Source of the DNA: an uncultured Lactobacillaceae bacterium
GTDB taxonomy: Bacteria; Bacillota; Bacilli; Lactobacillales; Lactobacillaceae
Assembly (NCBI GenBank): GCA_945285405.1
Contig: CALYQJ010000002.1
Span: 87,218 to 151,217 of the forward strand
Reading direction: 5' to 3'
Length of the DNA: 64,000 nt
Positions within the stretch are counted from its first letter, which is position 1; every line of letters begins with the position of its first letter. Made by a program: the position numbers and the translations under genes. Positions 1 to 10,575 of this stretch are shown here, in pieces. The notes beneath the pieces are model-generated. The model was not told the origin of the DNA, made no database searches, and was given only the letters and a program-made list of their open reading frames with translations.

Positions 1-1007
1 TTAACTTCAGGAATTAAATCAAGTTTAGCTAGACTGCTACTAACAGTTTTTTCGATTAAATTACCTAATTGATTTACTTTAGAAATTTTTAATTGTTGTT
101 TAGCGGGATGAATATTTACATCAATTAATTGAGGATCTAGCTTGATTAAAATTATTGCAGTCGGAAATCGCTCAACCATTAACTTAGTTTGATAACCTTC
201 TAATAAATAACGTGTTAATTCAAGGCTTTTAACAGCACGTCCATTTACACTAAAATTGATATTTCGCCGATTAGCTCGAGTATAGCTTGGCATAGAAATC
301 AATCCATTAATCGAAAAATCATCATCTTTTCCCGAAATCTCTATTAGATTTCGAGAAACTTCAATTCCATAAATCCCTGCAACTGTTTGCCGAAAATTAT
401 TTTTTCCAGCCGTACGTAAAATTTCTTTACCATTTGCATACAGACTGAAGGAAATACTTGGTTGACTCATGGCAATTCGTTGAACAATTTCTGTAATATG
501 ACGTAATTCTGTGGAAATAGTTTTTAGATATTTTAAACGAACCGGAGTATTAAAAAAAAGATCACTAATTGTAACTGATGTCCCTTGATTTTTACTTATA
601 TCTTTTTCGACTGTAATCTGCCCACCAGCACCAGAAATTAGCTTACCTAAAGAACCTGCTGTTTGAGATTCTATCTTAAATTTTGATACCTCAGTAATAC
701 TAGCCAACGCCTCACCGCGAAAACCCATTGTACGCAATTTAAAAATGTCACTAGTACGTGATACCTTACTAGTAGAATGTGCTTTAATTGCTATTGCCAT
801 TTCATCAGATGGAATGCCAATACCATCGTCTATTACTTTAATTTCTTCAATACCAGCATGTTTAACATAAATACGGATATCATGTGCTTGCGCATCTATC
901 GCATTTTCAATCAATTCTTTTACTACTGAAGCCGGACGTTCTATAACTTCTCCAGCAGCAATTACATTAATCATCTTATCAGATAAAATGTGAATTTTAT
1001 TCATCAT
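1..1007 (-). CDS. mutL: DNA mismatch repair protein MutL, N-terminal part (cut by window edge)
   Basis: GHKL ATPase that links MutS mismatch recognition to the later steps of DNA mismatch repair. The frame is open from an ATG at 1007 to the left edge and encodes about 335 of the roughly 640 residues usual for MutL. The N-terminal MutL signature is clear: IAAGEVIERPASVVKELIEN near residues 16-35, followed by NAIDA, then DDGIGI and GFRGEALASI, which form the ATP-binding pocket. ATG 1007 is chosen because AGAGGT lies 11 bases upstream; the next ATG (1004) is in frame. The start overlaps the mutS stop by 11 bases, so translation is probably coupled. The C-terminal endonuclease/dimerisation domain lies outside the window. 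Confidence 0.96.
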   Translation of the reverse strand, partial: MMNKIHILSDKMINVIAAGEVIERPASVVKELIENAIDAQAHDIRIYVKHAGIEEIKVIDDGIGIPSDEMAIAIKAHSTSKVSRTSDIFKLRTMGFRGEALASITEVSKFKIESQTAGSLGKLISGAGGQITVEKDISKNQGTSVTISDLFFNTPVRLKYLKTISTELRHITEIVQRIAMSQPSISFSLYANGKEILRTAGKNNFRQTVAGIYGIEVSRNLIEISGKDDDFSINGLISMPSYTRANRRNINFSVNGRAVKSLELTRYLLEGYQTKLMVERFPTAIILIKLDPQLIDVNIHPAKQQLKISKVNQLGNLIEKTVSSSLAKLDLIPEV

Positions 1008-3540
1008 TTAATTGATTTACCTCTTTTTGCAAATTAGCAATCATATTTAAAGCTTCTAATGGAGTTAAAGAATTAAGGTCAATTTTCTGTATATTCTGGG
1101 CTAATTCCTTCAAGGAGATTAATTCTTCGGAATTATTTTGATCTTCCGAATGAAATAAATTTTCCTGACTATAATTTAAATTTGCCATTGAATTAACCGC
1201 AACTGCTTTCTCAAATTCCTTTAAATAATGAAAAGCATCTTTAATCACCTTAGAAGGTAATCCAGCTAGTTGAGCCACATGAACTCCATATGAACGGTCA
1301 GAAGGACCATCCATCATTTGATGAATAAAGATCAACTTCCCTTTTTTTAAAACTGCACCAACATGTTTATTATTTAAATTTTTCATTTGAGAGGCTAATT
1401 GAGTCAATTCATGGTAGTGAGTAGAAAAAAGAGTCTTAGCATGTACTTGTTCGCTAATATACTTAATAATTGACATTGCAATGGCCATCCCGTCATATGT
1501 AGCAGTTCCTCTACCAATTTCATCCATTAAAATCAAACTATTTTTAGTGGATTCTTGTAACGCTCGGTTAGCTTCCTTCATTTCTATCATAAATGTACTT
1601 TCACCAGTAAGTAAATTATCACTAGCACCAATTCTAGTAAAAATTTGATCAAAAAGTGGTAGTTTAGCTTTTTTCGCTGGCACAAAACTACCGATTTGGG
1701 TCATAATAACAATTAATGCTAATTGCCTTAAATAAGTACTTTTACCAGACATATTAGGACCTGTAATAATCGTAATTTCATTATCAGGAGGCATAATAAC
1801 ATCATTTGGTACAAACTCTGACAATTTATTGGATTGTTCCACCACTGGATGACGTGATTGAATTAAATCAATATCACGATCATTAGTGAGCTCTGGACAA
1901 ACATAATTATTTTTTTCAGCATCTTCAGCCAAATTATTCAAAACGTCAAGTTTTGCAACTTGACCAGCTAATTTCTGAATTTCAAAAAGATGTTCCTTAA
2001 CTTGATCACGTATATTATTAAAAATTTCGTATTCTAATTTTGCTGAATTATCACGGGCATTTAAAATTAAATTTTCTTGTTCCTTTAACTCTGGTGTAAT
2101 ATAACGCTCAGCGTTAGCTAAAGTTTGTTTACGCTGATAATTATTTGGAACCTTATTTTGATTCACTTTAGAAACTTCAATATAATATCCAAAAACGCGA
2201 TTATAGCCCACTTTCAGATTATTAATTCCTGTACGTTTTTTTTCTTGCGCTTCCATTCGCGCAATCCATTGTCTTCCACCATTGAGACTTTCTCGATATT
2301 TGTCTAATTGGTCATTATAATTATCACAAATAATATCTCCTTCAGTAATTAAAATTGGTGCATTTTCTTTAATAGCATTATTGATAGTTTGAGATATTTC
2401 ATTTAAAGGATTCAACTCTTGTCCGTAAACTTGTAATTCTGATGACTTTGCTAATTTTAAAGTCTTTTTTATCACTGGAACTTCTTGTAAGGCTTTTTTA
2501 AGCATAGTCATTTCACGCGCATTAATATTACCAAAAGCAATTTTAGAACTTAGGTGTTCTAAATCATAAACTTTTTTTAAAGAGTTTTTTAAATCATGAC
2601 GTACTACATATTCTTCTAAAAGAGCTGCTACTAATTTTTGTCGATAAATAATTTCTTCTTGATCCATTAACGGACGTTCGATCCAATTTCGAAGCATCCG
2701 AGAACCCATTGTAGTTGAAGTATGATCCAAAGCCCAAAATAAAGAGCCATATTTCTTTCCTTCACGCAAAGAATGAGTTAACTCCAAATTTTGTTTAGAT
2801 GAGTAATCTATGAGTAAAAATTCCTGAGGCTTATAATATTGTGGATCACTTAAGTTAGAAAGCGAACGCATTTGCGTGGATTTAATATAATTCATTAACA
2901 AATCTAATGAAGCCGCTGCCACATTTTTATTAGAATTATAATCTGAAATTGGTGAAATGGTAATTTGATATTGCTGTAGTTGCTTTTCTAATCTAGAAAA
3001 ATCACTTTGATTAACAACAACTTCTTTTGAATTTAATCCTAAAATTTCAAAAATTGCAGCATTTAGATTAGTAAATTGTGCATATTTAACCTCTCCTGTT
3101 GCTAAATCGGCGTAAGCTAATCCGCATTCAGGGTGTCCAATTATTAAAGCAGACAAATAATTATTTTCACTTAAATCTTCTTCATTAGAAAAAGTCCCCG
3201 GAGTAACAACTCGTGTAACTTGCCGTTTAACTGTTGGTCCTGTGGATAATTTCGGATCTTCCATTTGATCACAAATAGCAACTTTATAACCCATCTCAGT
3301 TAATTGAGCTAAATACTTATCAATTGCGTGATGTGGAACTCCACACATTGGAATTTGATCATCGGCACTTTTAGAACGCGAAGTTAAAGTTAATTCTAAA
3401 ATTTGGGATCCTTTGACGGCATCATCATAAAACATCTCATAAAAATCTCCAACTCGAAAAAATAAAAATTCATTCGAATACTTTTTCTTCATTTCTCGAT
3501 ATTGTCTCATCATGGGACTATCTGAGACTTTTTGCGGCAT
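997..3540 (-). CDS. mutS: DNA mismatch repair protein MutS
   Basis: Mismatch-sensing ATPase. The N-terminal domain has the FYEMF mismatch-reading motif (Phe-X-Glu). Connector, core and clamp regions follow. The ABC-type ATPase has Walker A GPNMSGKST near residue 594, the DEIGRGTATYDG Walker B/signature region, and STHYHEL. Length (847 aa) is normal. The frame extends two codons upstream to another ATG (3546), but GAGGA directly abuts that codon and sits 6-7 bases before the ATG at 3540, so 3540 is preferred. mutL follows with an 11-base overlap. A TATAAT hexamer at 3576-3581 may be the promoter. Confidence 0.97.
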   Translation of the reverse strand: MPQKVSDSPMMRQYREMKKKYSNEFLFFRVGDFYEMFYDDAVKGSQILELTLTSRSKSADDQIPMCGVPHHAIDKYLAQLTEMGYKVAICDQMEDPKLSTGPTVKRQVTRVVTPGTFSNEEDLSENNYLSALIIGHPECGLAYADLATGEVKYAQFTNLNAAIFEILGLNSKEVVVNQSDFSRLEKQLQQYQITISPISDYNSNKNVAAASLDLLMNYIKSTQMRSLSNLSDPQYYKPQEFLLIDYSSKQNLELTHSLREGKKYGSLFWALDHTSTTMGSRMLRNWIERPLMDQEEIIYRQKLVAALLEEYVVRHDLKNSLKKVYDLEHLSSKIAFGNINAREMTMLKKALQEVPVIKKTLKLAKSSELQVYGQELNPLNEISQTINNAIKENAPILITEGDIICDNYNDQLDKYRESLNGGRQWIARMEAQEKKRTGINNLKVGYNRVFGYYIEVSKVNQNKVPNNYQRKQTLANAERYITPELKEQENLILNARDNSAKLEYEIFNNIRDQVKEHLFEIQKLAGQVAKLDVLNNLAEDAEKNNYVCPELTNDRDIDLIQSRHPVVEQSNKLSEFVPNDVIMPPDNEITIITGPNMSGKSTYLRQLALIVIMTQIGSFVPAKKAKLPLFDQIFTRIGASDNLLTGESTFMIEMKEANRALQESTKNSLILMDEIGRGTATYDGMAIAMSIIKYISEQVHAKTLFSTHYHELTQLASQMKNLNNKHVGAVLKKGKLIFIHQMMDGPSDRSYGVHVAQLAGLPSKVIKDAFHYLKEFEKAVAVNSMANLNYSQENLFHSEDQNNSEELISLKELAQNIQKIDLNSLTPLEALNMIANLQKEVNQLNDE

Positions 3541-3575
3541 TATCATTCCTCGAATCTAAATACTAATTAAGCTAC

Positions 3576-3581
3576 ATTATA
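3576..3581 (-). promoter_or_regulatory. Probable -10 element for mutS-mutL
   Basis: Minus-strand TATAAT about 36 bases upstream of the mutS start. No good -35 hexamer is visible 16-18 bases further upstream, so this is a weak single-element call. Confidence 0.4.
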
Positions 3582-3676
3582 ACCGAAAAAATAACTTAGA
3601 TTTAGTTTATTCCAGTTCATTCCGACAAAAAAATGTCATTTAAAACTTAAAAACTATTTCTAAGTTATTTTTTCAT

Positions 3677-3714
3677 ATTAAAAAACAAACTAACTGCAAC
3701 TAGTTAGTTTGTTT
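3677..3714 (-). terminator. Rho-independent terminator of ptsHI
   Basis: A perfect 13-bp inverted repeat (3683-3695 with 3702-3714, 6-base loop) lies 5 bases after the ptsI stop. On the minus strand the stem ends in a run of T residues, as expected for an intrinsic terminator. Confidence 0.85.
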
Positions 3715-3718
3715 CTTA

Positions 3719-5449
3719 TTAAAGATTAATATACTTCTTCACCAGCTGAATATTATCTTCATTAGTAACACTTTCAGTAACAGCTTTTTCAGCTAATTCT
3801 TTAACTTTAGTTGAATCAATTTTCTTCATCAATGAACGAATCTTTAAAATTGAAGTTGCAGACATTGAATATTCATCCAAACCTAATCCAATTAAAATAC
3901 AATCCATAATTGGGTCACCTGCTGCTTCACCACACATACCAACCCATTTTCCTTCATTATGAGCTGAATCAATAATATTTTTAACTAAACGTAAAATTGC
4001 TGGATTATATGGTTGATATAAATACGAAACCCGATCATTTCCTCGATCAGCTGCCATTGAATATTGAATCAAATCATTAGTCCCGATACTGAAGAAATCA
4101 GCAACTTTTGCAAATTTATCAGCTAAAACTGCTGCCGCAGGAATTTCCATCATCATACCTACTTCAATTTCATCGCTAACAGGAGTTCCAGCAGCTTTTA
4201 ATTTATCATATTCGTCTTGATAAATAGCTTTTGCCTTCTTAAACTCATTGACCGTGGCAATCATTGGAAACATAATCCCTAATTTGCCATAATGCGATGC
4301 GCGAATTAAAGCTCGCAACTGAGTTCGAAAAATATCTTCACGGTCTAAGCTAATTCTAATTGCTCGATAACCTAAAAATGGGTTTTGTTCTTCTGGTAAT
4401 GGTAAGTATGGTAAATGTTTATCTCCACCTATATCCATTGTCCTTACAACGACTTGCTTACCATCCATTGATTCTAAAACTTCACGATAGGCTTTAAATT
4501 GGTCTTCTTCAGTCGGTAATTCAGCAGAATCCATATATAAAAATTCAGTTCGATATAAACCAATTGCTTCTGCACCATTTTCTTTAACACCTGTTAAATC
4601 CTTAGGTGTTCCAATATTAGCTGCTAGAATAAAATGTTTACCATCAGCCGTTATTGTAGATTCATTTTTTAATTTAGACCATTCATCTTTTTGAATAGCA
4701 AAATCTTTACCAGCTTGCTCAAATTCAGCAACTTCTTTAGAAGTAGGATCAATAACTACATCTCCAGTAATCCCATTAACCGCAATTTTAACATCACCTT
4801 TAGTTTGAGTGACTTTGGTTGCTGTATCAGTACCAACTACAGCTGGAATTTCCAAAGAACGAGCCATAATAGCTGAATGAGCCGTACGACCACCAACATC
4901 AGTTACAAATGCTTTGACATATTTACGATTAAGTTGAGCAGTATCACTAGGAGATAAGTCTTCAGCAACAATAACTACTTCTTCATTAATCATTGTTGGA
5001 TCGGGTAAAGTTACTCCTAATAAATGACTCATTACTCGTTTAGTAACATCCCTAATATCAGCAGCCCGTTCCTTCATATAATCGTTATCTTTCATTGCTT
5101 CAAAGGTAGCAATGAAATTATTAGAAATATTAGAAAGAGCAGCTTCAGCATTTTCTTTTTGATCCTCAATTTCTTGCTTAATTGCTCCAATAAAGTCAGG
5201 ATCATTTAAAATCATAATATGTGCTTCAAATACTTGAGCTTCATCGGATCCAAGTGTTTTTTCAGCATGATTTTTTATTTTTTCTAATTCATTTTGGGAT
5301 TGCTTTAAAGCTTCATCAAGACGACTTTGTTCCTTTTTATAATCATCAACTGACTTTTTAGTAAAACTAAGATCTGGTTGTACAAGTAAGTATGCTTTGG
5401 CAACTGCTACGCCATCGCTAGCAGCAATCCCCTTAAGATGTTCACTCAC
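3719..5449 (-). CDS. ptsI: PTS enzyme I (phosphoenolpyruvate-protein phosphotransferase)
   Basis: Cytoplasmic entry enzyme of the sugar phosphotransferase system: it takes phosphate from PEP onto a histidine and passes it to HPr. The phosphohistidine motif [13 protein letters not shown] puts the active-site His at residue 191. The C-terminal PEP-binding barrel has the [23 protein letters not shown] and GMCGEAAGD motifs. Length (576 aa) is normal. The start is GTG, overlapping the ptsH stop by one base (TAGTG), so it is translationally coupled. It would energise all three sugar PTSs in this window. A strong hairpin terminator follows directly. Confidence 0.97.
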   Translation of the reverse strand: MSEHLKGIAASDGVAVAKAYLLVQPDLSFTKKSVDDYKKEQSRLDEALKQSQNELEKIKNHAEKTLGSDEAQVFEAHIMILNDPDFIGAIKQEIEDQKENAEAALSNISNNFIATFEAMKDNDYMKERAADIRDVTKRVMSHLLGVTLPDPTMINEEVVIVAEDLSPSDTAQLNRKYVKAFVTDVGGRTAHSAIMARSLEIPAVVGTDTATKVTQTKGDVKIAVNGITGDVVIDPTSKEVAEFEQAGKDFAIQKDEWSKLKNESTITADGKHFILAANIGTPKDLTGVKENGAEAIGLYRTEFLYMDSAELPTEEDQFKAYREVLESMDGKQVVVRTMDIGGDKHLPYLPLPEEQNPFLGYRAIRISLDREDIFRTQLRALIRASHYGKLGIMFPMIATVNEFKKAKAIYQDEYDKLKAAGTPVSDEIEVGMMMEIPAAAVLADKFAKVADFFSIGTNDLIQYSMAADRGNDRVSYLYQPYNPAILRLVKNIIDSAHNEGKWVGMCGEAAGDPIMDCILIGLGLDEYSMSATSILKIRSLMKKIDSTKVKELAEKAVTESVTNEDNIQLVKKYINL

Positions 5450-5715
5450 TATTCTGATAATCCCTCTTTAGTCATAGTTTCAGTAATTGATTTCATTGCT
5501 TCGTCAGCATCATCACCTTCAGCAGAAATGGTAACATCAGCACCTTGGCCAACACCAAGTGACATTACACCCATAATTGATTTCAAATTAACTGATTTAC
5601 CTTTATACTCTAATTTAATATCAGATTTAAAATTACTAGCAGTTTGAACTAAAATTGTTGCCGGACGTGCATGAATACCTGTTTCTGCAATAATATGAAA
5701 ATCTTTCGATGCCAT
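5449..5715 (-). CDS. ptsH: Phosphocarrier protein HPr
   Basis: Small phosphocarrier between enzyme I and the sugar-specific EIIA domains. Both functional sites are intact: His15 in [11 protein letters not shown] receives phosphate from enzyme I, and Ser46 in [13 protein letters not shown] is the target of HPr kinase in Firmicutes. HPr-Ser-P is the CcpA corepressor, and ccpA is encoded in this window. At 88 aa the length is typical. AAAGGAG lies 10 bases before the ATG. First gene of the ptsHI operon; the promoter is not obvious in the 65 bases upstream. Confidence 0.97.
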   Translation of the reverse strand: MASKDFHIIAETGIHARPATILVQTASNFKSDIKLEYKGKSVNLKSIMGVMSLGVGQGADVTISAEGDDADEAMKSITETMTKEGLSE

Positions 5716-5780
5716 TTTTTATATACTCCTTTTAATTTACAAATTTACGTTTAGGGTTTAACCCCCTACAATGGAAAAGG

Positions 5781-5840
5781 TTACCATTTTTTTCCAAAAT
5801 AAACAATAGTAAAAAGTTGACTTAAAAATGAAGAAGTCAT
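5781..5840 (-). CDS. Possible 19-residue hydrophobic mini-protein upstream of ptsH
   Basis: A short frame, MTSSFLSQLFTIVYFGKKW, has a strong ribosome site: GAGGAG 8 bases before its ATG. It lies between the 60-aa gene at 5878 and ptsH, on the same strand. The peptide is amphipathic to hydrophobic with a KKW tail. I do not recognise it. It may be a leader peptide, a small membrane protein, or chance. The evidence is the ribosome site and context only. Confidence 0.35.
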   Translation of the reverse strand: MTSSFLSQLFTIVYFGKKW

Positions 5841-5877
5841 GAATTAAACTCCTCAATCTTGCCCTAGATTGCCACTT

Positions 5878-6060
5878 TTAATTTTTAGGTACATAATGAT
5901 AAATTATATTGCCTCCTTTTAAAGCCTTACCAACAATTTCACCATGATGAGGATTAGCTAACCAAGCCTGATGAAAAGGCAAAAATTGATCATGTTTAAT
6001 TAAAATTTCTTTTTGCGGATCTGCTAATAATTCATTAATTAATTTTTGATAATCTTGCAA
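5878..6060 (-). CDS. Small protein of unknown function (60 aa)
   Basis: A 60-residue soluble, His- and Lys-containing protein ending ALKGGNIIYHYVPKN. No membrane segment, signal peptide or metal-binding cysteines. The start is TTG at 6060 with TGAGG 8 bases upstream, and no ATG is available near it. It is divergent from clpE and upstream of the possible mini-ORF and ptsHI. The KGG-xx-IYHY ending looks like that of short conserved lactobacillus proteins, but I cannot name a family. Confidence 0.6.
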   Translation of the reverse strand: MQDYQKLINELLADPQKEILIKHDQFLPFHQAWLANPHHGEIVGKALKGGNIIYHYVPKN

Positions 6061-6281
6061 AAATTATGCCTCATTTCTAATTGGAATTAAACAAATTTAA
6101 TAACCTTTTTTGATATAATACACAAATATTATATAATGGGAATCCTAAATGCTATAACAGTTTTTAAAATTAATTATCCAGTATTTAAAAGTTTTAGATA
6201 ATTAATAATTTGTTAACTTTTTTTTGCTAAAAAGCCTATATTTTTCTTCAAAAAAAACTGTTTTTTTTTTAATATTAGTTA

Positions 6282-6309
6282 TATACTAGTAATGTCAAGA
6301 AAGGTCAAA
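6282..6309 (+). promoter_or_regulatory. clpE promoter with CtsR-type operator
   Basis: TATACT (6282-6287) is a plausible -10. Just downstream, TGTCAAG-AAA-GGTCAAA (6293-6309) matches the CtsR heptad direct repeat (A/G)GTCAAA-NAN-(A/G)GTCAAA: the second heptad is perfect, the first 5 of 7. The operator would cover the transcription start and repress clpE until heat or protein stress. No clear -35 is visible in the poly-T tract. Confidence 0.75.
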
Positions 6310-6340
6310 CTTTTTTGATCTCTTATGAAAGGAGTCGCAA

Positions 6341-8554
6341 TTGAATATGATTTGTCAAAATTGTAAGCAACGACCCGCGACAATTCATCTTTTTGCCAAT
6401 GAAAATGGTCAAAAGAAAGAATTAGACCTTTGCCAAATTTGCTATCAACAACTTAAAGAACAGCAAATTCGAGATACGGCAAATAATAGAAGTTTTGATC
6501 CTAATAATATTTTAGAAAACTTTTTTAAAGAAGCTGCAACTAATTCTAATATGCAAGAACCCGGTGGAATGGAGAATAATACTACCGCTGCCCAAGGAAC
6601 TAATACAAACACTAATAACAACCAGTTAAGCAGCTTTTTGGGAAAATTTGGTGTAGATTTAACTGAACAGGCTCGTAATGGCAAAATTGATCCTGTTATT
6701 GGTCGTGACCAGGAAATCTCTCGTGTCATTGAAATTTTGAACCGAAGAACGAAGAATAATCCTGTTTTAATTGGAGAAGCTGGTGTAGGAAAAACTGCTG
6801 TAGTTGAAGGATTAGCAGAAAGAATTGCTGAAGGTAAAGTACCACAAAAATTACAAAATCGACGTATTGTTCGTTTAGATGTAGTTTCTTTGGTACAAGG
6901 TACTGGCATTCGCGGCCAATTTGAACAACGAATGCAACAATTAATTGATGAACTTAACCGTAATCGTTCTATTATTTTATTCATTGATGAAATCCATGAA
7001 ATCGTCGGAGCCGGAAATGCCGAAGGAGGAATGGATGCTGGCAATGTTTTAAAACCAGCTTTATCCAGAGGAGATTTACAGATTGTCGGTGCAACTACAT
7101 CAAATGAATATAGAACAATTGAAAAAGATTCAGCTTTAGCTCGTCGATTACAAGCAGTTAAAGTAAATGAACCTAGCGTTGAAGAATCTATTAAGATCTT
7201 AAAGGGATTACAAAAAAGATACGAAGATTATCATCATGTTCATTATACTCCAGAAGCAATTAAAGCAGCAGTTACTTTATCGAACCGCTACATTCAGGAT
7301 CGATTTTTGCCAGATAAAGCAATAGACTTAATGGATGAAAGTGGCTCTCAAAAAAATTTATTAATTGACGTTATCGATCCTCAAGTTATTGAAAATCAAA
7401 TTAAAGAAGTAGAAGATAAAAAGAGTCAAGCTTTACATGAGGAAGATTATGAAAAAGCGGCTTATTATCGTGATCAAGAAAATAAACTTAAAAAATCCCA
7501 AAAATCTGATACTGATAAATTACAGCAACGGCCGGAAATAACTGAAAAAGATATTGAAAAAATTGTTGAGCGAATGACAAATATACCAGTAGGTGATCTT
7601 CAATCAAAAGAGCAACAACAACTAAAAGATCTAGCTTCTGATCTGAAAAAGAATGTAATTGGTCAGGATGAAGCCGTTGATAAGGTTGCTCGAGCTATTC
7701 GACGTAACCGTATTGGTTTTAATAAGAATGGACGTCCTATTGGCTCTTTCCTTTTTGTTGGACCAACTGGAGTTGGAAAAACTGAATTAGCTAGACAACT
7801 TGCCAAAGCATTATTTGGAACCACTGAATCAATGATTCGTTTTGATATGTCCGAATACATGGAAAAATTTTCAGTATCAAAATTAATTGGCTCCCCTCCA
7901 GGATATGTTGGATATGAAGAAGCTGGCCAATTAACTGAACAAGTACGGCGTAATCCGTATAGTTTAATTTTATTAGATGAAGTTGAAAAAGCCCATCCTG
8001 ATGTTCTCAATATGTTCTTACAAATTCTAGACGATGGTAGATTAACTGATTCTCAAGGCCGAACTGTTAGTTTTAAGGATACAATCATTATTATGACTTC
8101 TAATGCAGGTCAAGGTATTGCTGAAGCAAGTGTCGGATTTGGAGCAACAAAATCTGGTACTACTCATTCAATTTTAGCTCAACTTTCTGATTACTTTAAA
8201 CCAGAATTTTTAAATCGCTTTGATGACATCGTTGAATTCAAGAGTTTAAGTAAAAAAGATTTACTAAAAATTGTTGATTTAATGTTAGCTCAAACTAATG
8301 CTGAAATTAATACACATGGTATTTCAATTCATGTAACTGATCCGGCAAAAGAAAAAATTGTTGACCTTGGTTACAATCCAAAAATGGGAGCACGTCCTTT
8401 AAGACGGGTCATTCAAGAACAGATTGAAGATAAAGTCGCTGATTTCTATTTAGATCATCCTCAAAATACCGAAATTGAAGTAAGAGTAAATAACGGTAAC
8501 ATTGTAGTTAATACAATCAATAAAACTGAAAATAGCAAAAAAACAAAAAATTAG
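6341..8554 (+). CDS. clpE: ATP-dependent Clp protease ATP-binding subunit ClpE
   Basis: Hsp100/Clp AAA+ unfoldase that feeds proteins to ClpP. The N-terminal zinc finger (Cys5, Cys8, Cys31, Cys34) identifies ClpE rather than ClpC. A Gln/Asn-rich linker follows (about 60-95), then AAA domain 1 with Walker A GEAGVGKT at 145-152, a UVR-like coil (about 360-390), AAA domain 2 with Walker A GPTGVGKT near 473, and the ClpB D2-small C-terminal domain ([14 protein letters not shown]). The start is TTG at 6341, 6 bases after AAAGGAG; the in-frame ATG at 6347 is the alternative and would match the family's usual MxCQNC start. The CtsR-like box upstream supports stress control. Confidence 0.95.
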   Translation: MNMICQNCKQRPATIHLFANENGQKKELDLCQICYQQLKEQQIRDTANNRSFDPNNILENFFKEAATNSNMQEPGGMENNTTAAQGTNTNTNNNQLSSFLGKFGVDLTEQARNGKIDPVIGRDQEISRVIEILNRRTKNNPVLIGEAGVGKTAVVEGLAERIAEGKVPQKLQNRRIVRLDVVSLVQGTGIRGQFEQRMQQLIDELNRNRSIILFIDEIHEIVGAGNAEGGMDAGNVLKPALSRGDLQIVGATTSNEYRTIEKDSALARRLQAVKVNEPSVEESIKILKGLQKRYEDYHHVHYTPEAIKAAVTLSNRYIQDRFLPDKAIDLMDESGSQKNLLIDVIDPQVIENQIKEVEDKKSQALHEEDYEKAAYYRDQENKLKKSQKSDTDKLQQRPEITEKDIEKIVERMTNIPVGDLQSKEQQQLKDLASDLKKNVIGQDEAVDKVARAIRRNRIGFNKNGRPIGSFLFVGPTGVGKTELARQLAKALFGTTESMIRFDMSEYMEKFSVSKLIGSPPGYVGYEEAGQLTEQVRRNPYSLILLDEVEKAHPDVLNMFLQILDDGRLTDSQGRTVSFKDTIIIMTSNAGQGIAEASVGFGATKSGTTHSILAQLSDYFKPEFLNRFDDIVEFKSLSKKDLLKIVDLMLAQTNAEINTHGISIHVTDPAKEKIVDLGYNPKMGARPLRRVIQEQIEDKVADFYLDHPQNTEIEVRVNNGNIVVNTINKTENSKKTKN

Positions 8555-8578
8555 AAAATGTTGTTGGAGAACTCGATC

Positions 8579-8857
8579 ATGAAACTAATAAATACAACCA
8601 ATTCCTATTCTCAATTAGTGGAGAGCCAACTACTTAATACTGATGCTAAGTTAATTAAAGTTTATTCTTTAGGCCGTACAATGGTAGTTTATACAGAACG
8701 ACCACAAATTATTGAAATAGTCTTAGAAAACAAAGATCGTAATGTTCAAGGGTCAGAAATTATGCAAGTTATTAATGAACTTTTGAATGAGAAATCACGA
8801 GAAAATTATACTATTGTAAAAAGCAAGGGATTGGTTGAAATATCAGCGCAGATTTAA
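8579..8857 (+). CDS. DUF1827 family protein
   Basis: A 92-residue cytoplasmic protein beginning MKLINTTNSYSQLVESQL. It resembles the DUF1827 proteins that I recall lying next to clpE in lactobacilli; the function is unknown. The start at 8579 is preferred over the upstream in-frame ATG (8558) because GGAG sits 9 bases before it. It starts 24 bases after clpE, is on the same strand, and is followed by a terminator, so it is probably cotranscribed with clpE and under CtsR control. Confidence 0.7.
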   Translation: MKLINTTNSYSQLVESQLLNTDAKLIKVYSLGRTMVVYTERPQIIEIVLENKDRNVQGSEIMQVINELLNEKSRENYTIVKSKGLVEISAQI

Positions 8858-8886
8858 TTCTTCAACCGACTCTCTTTTTAAAAAAT

Positions 8887-8925
8887 AAAAAAGATAAAAA
8901 TCATAAAGATTTTTATCTTTTTTTA
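8887..8925 (+). terminator. Terminator after clpE-DUF1827
   Basis: Sixteen-bp inverted repeat (8887-8902 with 8908-8923, 5-base loop) ending in a T run. It is AT-rich and nearly symmetric, so it may also stop transcripts from the convergent prfC. Confidence 0.8.
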
Positions 8926-8986
8926 TACTTAATTTAATAAAAATTATTATATCTAAAGCTTAATTAAAAATAATAATATTTATTGA

Positions 8987-10552
8987 CTAAAGTTTTTTAA
9001 TTAATTTAATTTTCGGATGTTTATCTTGATACCAACTTAAAGCAAAATTATTTTCAAATAGAAAAAGATAATCATTATGAATATCTTGAACTAACAGATT
9101 GCGGCTGGAAGAGTCATATTCTTCTACTTTAGATCCATCTAACCATCGAGCGATTCTTTTCCCCATAGGAATTAATTCTACTTCACTATTATATTCATTA
9201 ATCATTCGAAAAGTAAAAACTTCAAATTGCAGTTGACCCACTGCTCCTAAAATATAATCACCGGTAGAAACTTCTTTAAATAATTGCACCGATCCTTCAG
9301 AAACTAATTGATTGACTCCTTTGTGATAAGATTTTTGTTTCATTACATTTTTAGCACGTACACGACAAAACAATTCAGGTGTAAATGTAGGTAATGGCGG
9401 ATAGACTAGTTCTTTTTTGCCAGTATGAATTGTATCGCCAATTTGATAATTTCCGTTATCAAATAAGCCAATAATATCACCAGCAATTGCAGCTTCGACC
9501 TGCTCATTACTACCTGTTTGATTTATTGTTGATGAATTTAATTTTAAAAATTTACCACTACGTTCATTTTTAACTTCAATACCTTTTGTAAATTCACCTG
9601 AACAGATTCTAATAAATGCAATTCGATCGCGGTGATGTGGATTCATATTAGCCTGAATTTTAAAAACAAATGCTGAAAATTCAGAATCATTAGGATCTAT
9701 ATTTTGTTCAGCAAGATCTTGATGAGCTGACGGACTAGGAGCCAATTGTATAAATTCATCTAAAAATGTTTTTACACCAAAATTAGTCAAAGCTGACCCA
9801 AAAAAAATTGGAGTCTGTTTACCCACTGCTACTTTAGCAGAATCAAACTTATTACCAGCTTCTTTTAATAAACTTACATCAGCAAAAGCTTCTTGATAAA
9901 TAGCTTCTTTAAAACGTGGATCATTTTTTGCTTTAGCTAAAGGTATCATTTCAATCTTGTTTTGCGGTAAATTTAATTCCAAACGATTTTTTGTAATATT
10001 ATAAATTCCTCGAAAATTTTTACCCATACCAATAGGCCAATTCATTGGATAACCTTCAATCCCTAAGGTATTTTCAATTTCATCTACTAAGTCCATTGGT
10101 TCTCTACCTTCACGGTCAAGTTTATTTATGAAGGTAAATAAAGGAATACCTCGCTCTTTAGTTACTTTAAATAGTTTTTTAGTTTGTGCTTCAATTCCTT
10201 TAGCTGCATCAATTACCATAACGGCTGAATCAACTGCTGAAAGAGTTCGATAAGTATCCTCCGAAAAGTCTTCATGGCCAGGAGTATCCAATAAATTTAT
10301 TTTACAACCACCATAATTAAATTCTAATACAGTACTTGTAACCGAAATCCCTCGCTTTTTTTCAATTTCCATCCAATCTGATTGAGCAAATTTTCCTGTT
10401 TTTTTCCCTTTAACTGTTCCAGCGGTCCTAATTACATTACCTGCTAATAAAAATTGTTCTGTAATCGTTGTTTTACCGGCATCAGGATGAGAAATTATCG
10501 CAAAAGTCCGTCTTTTCTTAACTTCATTATTTAAATTTTTTTTAATTTTCAT
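8987..10552 (-). CDS. prfC: Peptide chain release factor 3
   Basis: Translational GTPase that recycles RF1/RF2 from terminating ribosomes. It has G1 SHPDAGKTT (residues 21-29), the RF3-type switch [10 protein letters not shown]3 [12 protein letters not shown] and G4 [10 protein letters not shown]. The RF3 C-terminal domain follows and ends around WYQDKHPKI. Length 521 aa is normal. The Shine-Dalgarno sequence is weak (AAAAGAG two bases from the ATG). It lies 23 bases downstream of the CNNM gene on the same strand and may be cotranscribed with it. Confidence 0.95.
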   Translation of the reverse strand: MKIKKNLNNEVKKRRTFAIISHPDAGKTTITEQFLLAGNVIRTAGTVKGKKTGKFAQSDWMEIEKKRGISVTSTVLEFNYGGCKINLLDTPGHEDFSEDTYRTLSAVDSAVMVIDAAKGIEAQTKKLFKVTKERGIPLFTFINKLDREGREPMDLVDEIENTLGIEGYPMNWPIGMGKNFRGIYNITKNRLELNLPQNKIEMIPLAKAKNDPRFKEAIYQEAFADVSLLKEAGNKFDSAKVAVGKQTPIFFGSALTNFGVKTFLDEFIQLAPSPSAHQDLAEQNIDPNDSEFSAFVFKIQANMNPHHRDRIAFIRICSGEFTKGIEVKNERSGKFLKLNSSTINQTGSNEQVEAAIAGDIIGLFDNGNYQIGDTIHTGKKELVYPPLPTFTPELFCRVRAKNVMKQKSYHKGVNQLVSEGSVQLFKEVSTGDYILGAVGQLQFEVFTFRMINEYNSEVELIPMGKRIARWLDGSKVEEYDSSSRNLLVQDIHNDYLFLFENNFALSWYQDKHPKIKLIKKL

Positions 10553-10575
10553 ATCTCTTTTCTATATTTATATTC

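Noticed and set aside
6445..7044. 199-codon open frame antisense to clpE
   Set aside because: Shadow of the clpE coding sequence; composition (many Ser, Pro, Cys) and lack of a ribosome site are not gene-like.
7663..8010. 115-codon frame antisense to the second ClpE ATPase domain
   Set aside because: Overlaps a highly conserved coding block; no start context.
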